Origin: Fontibacillus puldeungensis
Lineage (GTDB): Bacteria; Bacillota; Bacilli; Paenibacillales; Paenibacillaceae
Assembly (NCBI RefSeq): GCF_042678945.1
Contig: NZ_JBHTLM010000012.1
Location: 62,001 to 126,000 of the forward strand
Reading direction: 5' to 3'
DNA: 64,000 nucleotides
The position numbers and the translations under genes are program-made. The notes beneath the pieces were generated by a model that searched no databases, was not told the origin of the DNA, and worked only from the letters and a program-made list of their open reading frames with translations. Of the stretch, positions 61,089-64,000 are shown in pieces. The number at the start of each line of letters is the position of its first letter. The stretch's first letter is position 1.

Positions 61089-61781
61089 TTACACGGATAC
61101 GCGTTCGATTACAGGAATTCTTTCATGTACACGAACCTTCATAACAAAATCTGAGGGCAACTCCTGAATACACCAATCAATATCTTCCCGCAAAAATTCC
61201 GGGTTGTTCGGATCATAAAACTTTTGCGCAGCTCTCGAAGCTTCGATCCTTTTCACAACATCGCCCGCTGAACCACAAGTATTGTTCAAAAGGCCAGCTA
61301 TATACTCTGCGCATGCGAGATCATCGTCATCGGTCGGATGTGAAGCAATGATATGGATGGAAGGGTCGGAATTTTCCTTCATAATTCGGTTTTTAATATA
61401 CTCCGCAGTTGTTTTAGCATTGCTAAACCCTGTCACCAAAATGTGCTTAGCATTTAAAGAGTGTAAGGCGGCCTTAACTCCGTTGGTCGTTTTCTGTATC
61501 AAACTTTTTCCCTGCAAATCGGCTTGCTGTATGTGTACCGGCGAGTTGTCAAGATCGAACCCTTTAATAGGCAAACCGTCAACTTCTCCCGCCAGCAAGT
61601 AGTCAACATAGGTTTCCTTCAAACGAAACGCTTCATCAACCGTACCCACCAGAATAATTTCATTGGCCCCATTGATAAATGCGTAATGCGCTACCGTGAA
61701 CGCCCGAATCACATCAATGACTACATTCACGTCGGCATCCTCGAGCTGATGATCATTCCCTTGAATAATCTGTATCTTCAA
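61089..61781 (-). CDS. comB: 2-phosphosulfolactate phosphatase
   Basis: 230 residues from TTG 61781, six bases after GGGGAGGAG; the frame is open to 61868 without a site. ComB motifs are present: VVIDVIRAFTVAHYAFINGANEIILVG, LAGEVDGLPIKGFDLDNSP, and SLIQKTTNGVKA. The enzyme removes phosphate from 2-phospho-3-sulfolactate. In Bacillus this yields 3-sulfolactate of spores. ComA lies 1.5 kb away on the opposite strand with an MFS gene between them, the same gene set as B. subtilis yitC, yitD and yitG. Confidence 0.9.
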   Translation of the reverse strand: MKIQIIQGNDHQLEDADVNVVIDVIRAFTVAHYAFINGANEIILVGTVDEAFRLKETYVDYLLAGEVDGLPIKGFDLDNSPVHIQQADLQGKSLIQKTTNGVKAALHSLNAKHILVTGFSNAKTTAEYIKNRIMKENSDPSIHIIASHPTDDDDLACAEYIAGLLNNTCGSAGDVVKRIEASRAAQKFYDPNNPEFLREDIDWCIQELPSDFVMKVRVHERIPVIERVSV

Positions 61782-61885
61782 TTTGTTCTCCTCCCCCTCT
61801 TTTATCATACCACTCCAATGAATACAGAAATGGGCTTTTACAAATAATGAACTTGCGGAAAATCCCAATTAAGGAGCTCATTCCT

Positions 61886-63187
61886 GTGGAAAACACCAAA
61901 TCTAAATCGCGTAAACTGAATATCAGCTTCGAGAGCGATATCGATCCATCGGAAAAGAAAAAGACGAAAGACGATAGCTCGAAGTCTGGGAAAGAATCTA
62001 AAGGCCGCATCTGGGAATTTATCGCGATTGCAACCATCCCGATTGTCCTCGTCTTTGGTAACTCGATGCTAGTACCGGTACTACCGATCATGCAGAGAGA
62101 GCTTGGAATCAGCAAATTTCAAAGCAGCTTGATCATATCTATTTTTTCGTTAGCCGCTGGCCTTTTCATTCCGATTATCGGTTACTTATCCGATCGCTTT
62201 GGCCGAAAAGTAATCATTATTCCAGCGTTGATTGTTTACGGAAGTGCTGGTGTACTGGCGGGATTTGGTGCCGTTTGGGACTCCTACACGATCATAATTG
62301 TCGCGCGGGCTATACAGGGACTAGCCGCCGCTGGGACTGCCCCTATTGCTATGGCTTTGGTTGGTGATCTATACAAGGGTGGAACGGAAAGCCAGGCACT
62401 CGGGCTGATTGAAGCATCGAACGGAGTCGGTAAGGTGCTTAGCCCGATTATCGGGTCGCTGCTCGTATTCATTATCTGGTATGCCTCCTTTTTTGCATTT
62501 CCGGTGTTTTGCGCTCTTTCCTTGGTAGCCGTGATCTTTCTAATCAAGGAGCCTGAACATGGCAAGAAACAAAAACTTAAGGAATACGTCAAAAAAATCG
62601 GACAAGTGTTCCGCGAGAAGGGGCGCTGGCTGATTACTTCCTTTTTTGCAGGCTCGCTAGGTCTGTTTATATTGTTCGGTGTACTTTTCTATTTGTCCAA
62701 TACGCTGGAGGAGAAGCCTTACAACATTGATGGTGTAATGAAAGGCTTTATATTGGCCATTCCGCTGCTTGGGATGGTTATAACCTCGTATACAACCGGA
62801 AGTTTGATTAAGAAAAACGGCGTTTTGATTCGTTGGCTTATCAATATCGGTTTAATCATGATGACCGTTTCATTAGGTGCTACGATTTTCTTTTTCACAA
62901 ATATTTATGTATTCATCGGGCTGTTGACGGTCAGCAGTATCGGAACCGGGCTGCTCCTCCCCTGCCTGAATACGATGATTACGGGCGCGGTTCAAAAAAG
63001 CGAACGCGGGATGATTACCTCGCTCTATAATAGCCTACGTTTTCTCGGGGTAGCGTTTGGCCCACCGTTGTTTGGCTGGATGATGGACATCTCAGACCGG
63101 ATCGTGTTTATTACGGTTTCCGGACTATCTCTACTGACGCTTTGCGCCGTATTCTTCCTTATTAAACCTCCTCCACAGATTGACTGA
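61886..63187 (+). CDS. MFS transporter (YitG-like)
   Basis: 433 residues from GTG 61886, seven bases after AAGGAGCT; ATG 61847 in the same frame has no ribosome site. A hydrophilic N-terminal stretch of ~40 residues (DIDPSEKKKTKDDSSKSGKE) precedes twelve helices. Motif A is GYLSDRFGRKVIIIPAL. It lies between comB and comA, the place of yitG in B. subtilis, so it may move sulfolactate or a precursor. Drug efflux is the alternative. Confidence 0.87.
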   Translation: MENTKSKSRKLNISFESDIDPSEKKKTKDDSSKSGKESKGRIWEFIAIATIPIVLVFGNSMLVPVLPIMQRELGISKFQSSLIISIFSLAAGLFIPIIGYLSDRFGRKVIIIPALIVYGSAGVLAGFGAVWDSYTIIIVARAIQGLAAAGTAPIAMALVGDLYKGGTESQALGLIEASNGVGKVLSPIIGSLLVFIIWYASFFAFPVFCALSLVAVIFLIKEPEHGKKQKLKEYVKKIGQVFREKGRWLITSFFAGSLGLFILFGVLFYLSNTLEEKPYNIDGVMKGFILAIPLLGMVITSYTTGSLIKKNGVLIRWLINIGLIMMTVSLGATIFFFTNIYVFIGLLTVSSIGTGLLLPCLNTMITGAVQKSERGMITSLYNSLRFLGVAFGPPLFGWMMDISDRIVFITVSGLSLLTLCAVFFLIKPPPQID

Positions 63188-63294
63188 TTCTATCCGTCTT
63201 CATGAATTCATGGGCACATGCCGGGAGCATGACGCATATGATGCCTATGTCATTGGATGGCGCGATAAGTCAAAAAGAATCGAGGAGATCCCAA

Positions 63295-64000
63295 ATGAAA
63301 AGTTCACTACGTGCAGTTTGGCCGGAGGAGTTGTATGACCCGAGCGGACTTCGCCCTGAGCCTGAACTTCATAAGCATCATCGCCATGATCTTGAGAACA
63401 GCACGTGTTTTGGTCGTACGATGATTATCGATAGAGGACTAGGCAGACACTCTTTCATGGATTTGATGGAATTGGCCTCAGATTACGTAAATTGCGTGAA
63501 ATTCGGCTTTGGTACCGCCCCTCTGTACAAGACAGAGCTGCTTCTGTATAAGATTCAGTTGGCAAAACAACATGGGATGATGGTAATGCCAGGCGGAACC
63601 TTGCTCGAAATCGCTGTACAGCAGGATGTCGTGCCGAGCTTCTTCGAAACGATTTCCAGCCTCGGCTTTAACGGCGTTGAGGTATCGGACGGTACGATTG
63701 AGCTTCCTAGAAAAAAACGTACCGAGCTGATCCAGGAAGGGCATAAGCACGGTCTTCGCGTCGTGACCGAATATGGTAAAAAGCTGTCCGGTTCTCTTAT
63801 TGATGCGGCGCAGCTTGCAGAAACACTGGAGCAGGATCTTGAAGCCGGAGCAGAGCTGCTGACGGTCGAAGCCCGTGAATCAGGGGTTGGTGTAGGTATC
63901 TTTGACGAGAATGGCAATTGCCGGACGGATATTCTCGACAATATTATTGAATTTGTTTCGGATACAAAACGGCTGATGTGGGAAGCACCGCAAAAGCATC
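63295..64000 (+). CDS. comA: Phosphosulfolactate synthase (C-terminus outside the window)
   Basis: 235 residues from ATG 63295, which follows GAGGAG, to the window edge. The ComA TIM barrel is recognisable: TMIIDRGLGRHSFMDLMELA, VKFGFGTAPLY, MPGGTLLEIA, GFNGVEVSDGTIELP and LLTVEARESGVGVGIFD. It condenses phosphoenolpyruvate with sulfite to phosphosulfolactate, the step before ComB. In spore-formers the product ends as sulfolactate in the spore core. It follows the YitG-like MFS gene by 107 bases on the same strand. Confidence 0.92.
   Translation, partial: MKSSLRAVWPEELYDPSGLRPEPELHKHHRHDLENSTCFGRTMIIDRGLGRHSFMDLMELASDYVNCVKFGFGTAPLYKTELLLYKIQLAKQHGMMVMPGGTLLEIAVQQDVVPSFFETISSLGFNGVEVSDGTIELPRKKRTELIQEGHKHGLRVVTEYGKKLSGSLIDAAQLAETLEQDLEAGAELLTVEARESGVGVGIFDENGNCRTDILDNIIEFVSDTKRLMWEAPQKH

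Overview
The window looks like the chromosome of an endospore-forming, moderate-GC Firmicute, most likely Paenibacillus or a close relative. This is inferred from gene content, not from a marker gene. The evidence is two GerA-type germinant receptor operons, ComA/ComB sulfolactate genes (sulfolactate is a spore metabolite in Bacillus), a large S-layer-homology surface protein, many glycoside hydrolases with LacI and AraC regulators, strong purine-rich ribosome binding sites, and several GTG and TTG starts. I saw no rRNA, tRNA, CRISPR array, phage module or intact transposase.

Layout. 1-3.1 kb: sucrose utilisation (LacI regulator, GH32 hydrolase, fructokinase cut by the window edge) with palindromic operators before the GH32 gene. 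3.1-7.6 kb: small housekeeping and stress genes (two MarR regulators, two GNATs, a secreted protein, a phospholipase-C-like protein, glutamate racemase). 7.7-11.2 kb: a 1158-residue GH2 enzyme. 11.4-14.5 kb: a NIF3-like protein and a divergent MFS/LysR pair. 14.5-19.0 kb: a tight minus-strand operon of histidine kinase, response regulator, PssA, DedA and an APH-fold phosphotransferase. 19.2-20.3 kb: a Ser/Thr kinase-like gene followed by a tiny His/Ser/Tyr-rich protein. 20.5-24.8 kb: a giant GLUG/SLH surface protein. 24.96-25.26 kb: a MITE-like element. 25.4-29.7 kb: an AgrAC-like LytTR/GHKL two-component system, an ABC exporter and a broken zinc-ribbon gene. 29.8-32.4 kb: a MalT-like LuxR regulator.

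32.6-37.7 kb is the most intriguing region. It holds three genes joined by two ATGA overlaps: a TerB-N/TerB-C protein, a BrxD-like P-loop ATPase and an Lhr/BrxHI-like DEAD/H helicase, behind a good extended -10 promoter. It lacks the other BREX genes and is the best candidate here for an under-described DNA-processing or defence system.

38-41.4 kb: an AraC regulator divergent from a GH127 beta-L-arabinofuranosidase, followed by RidA. 42-46.5 kb: nosD-nosL-nosY-nosF plus an Lgt-like/TlpA fusion, with no nosZ in the window. 46.8-47.6 kb: a sugar-phosphate isomerase-like protein. 47.7-51.8 kb: the first germinant receptor operon (A-C-D-B). 51.8-56.5 kb: a MocR regulator and DMT exporter, an amidotransferase, and an Rrf2 regulator with a quinone reductase. 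56.6-60.4 kb: the second germinant receptor operon (A-C-B). 60.5-64 kb: a DUF3231 protein, ComB, a YitG-like MFS transporter and ComA (cut by the window edge).
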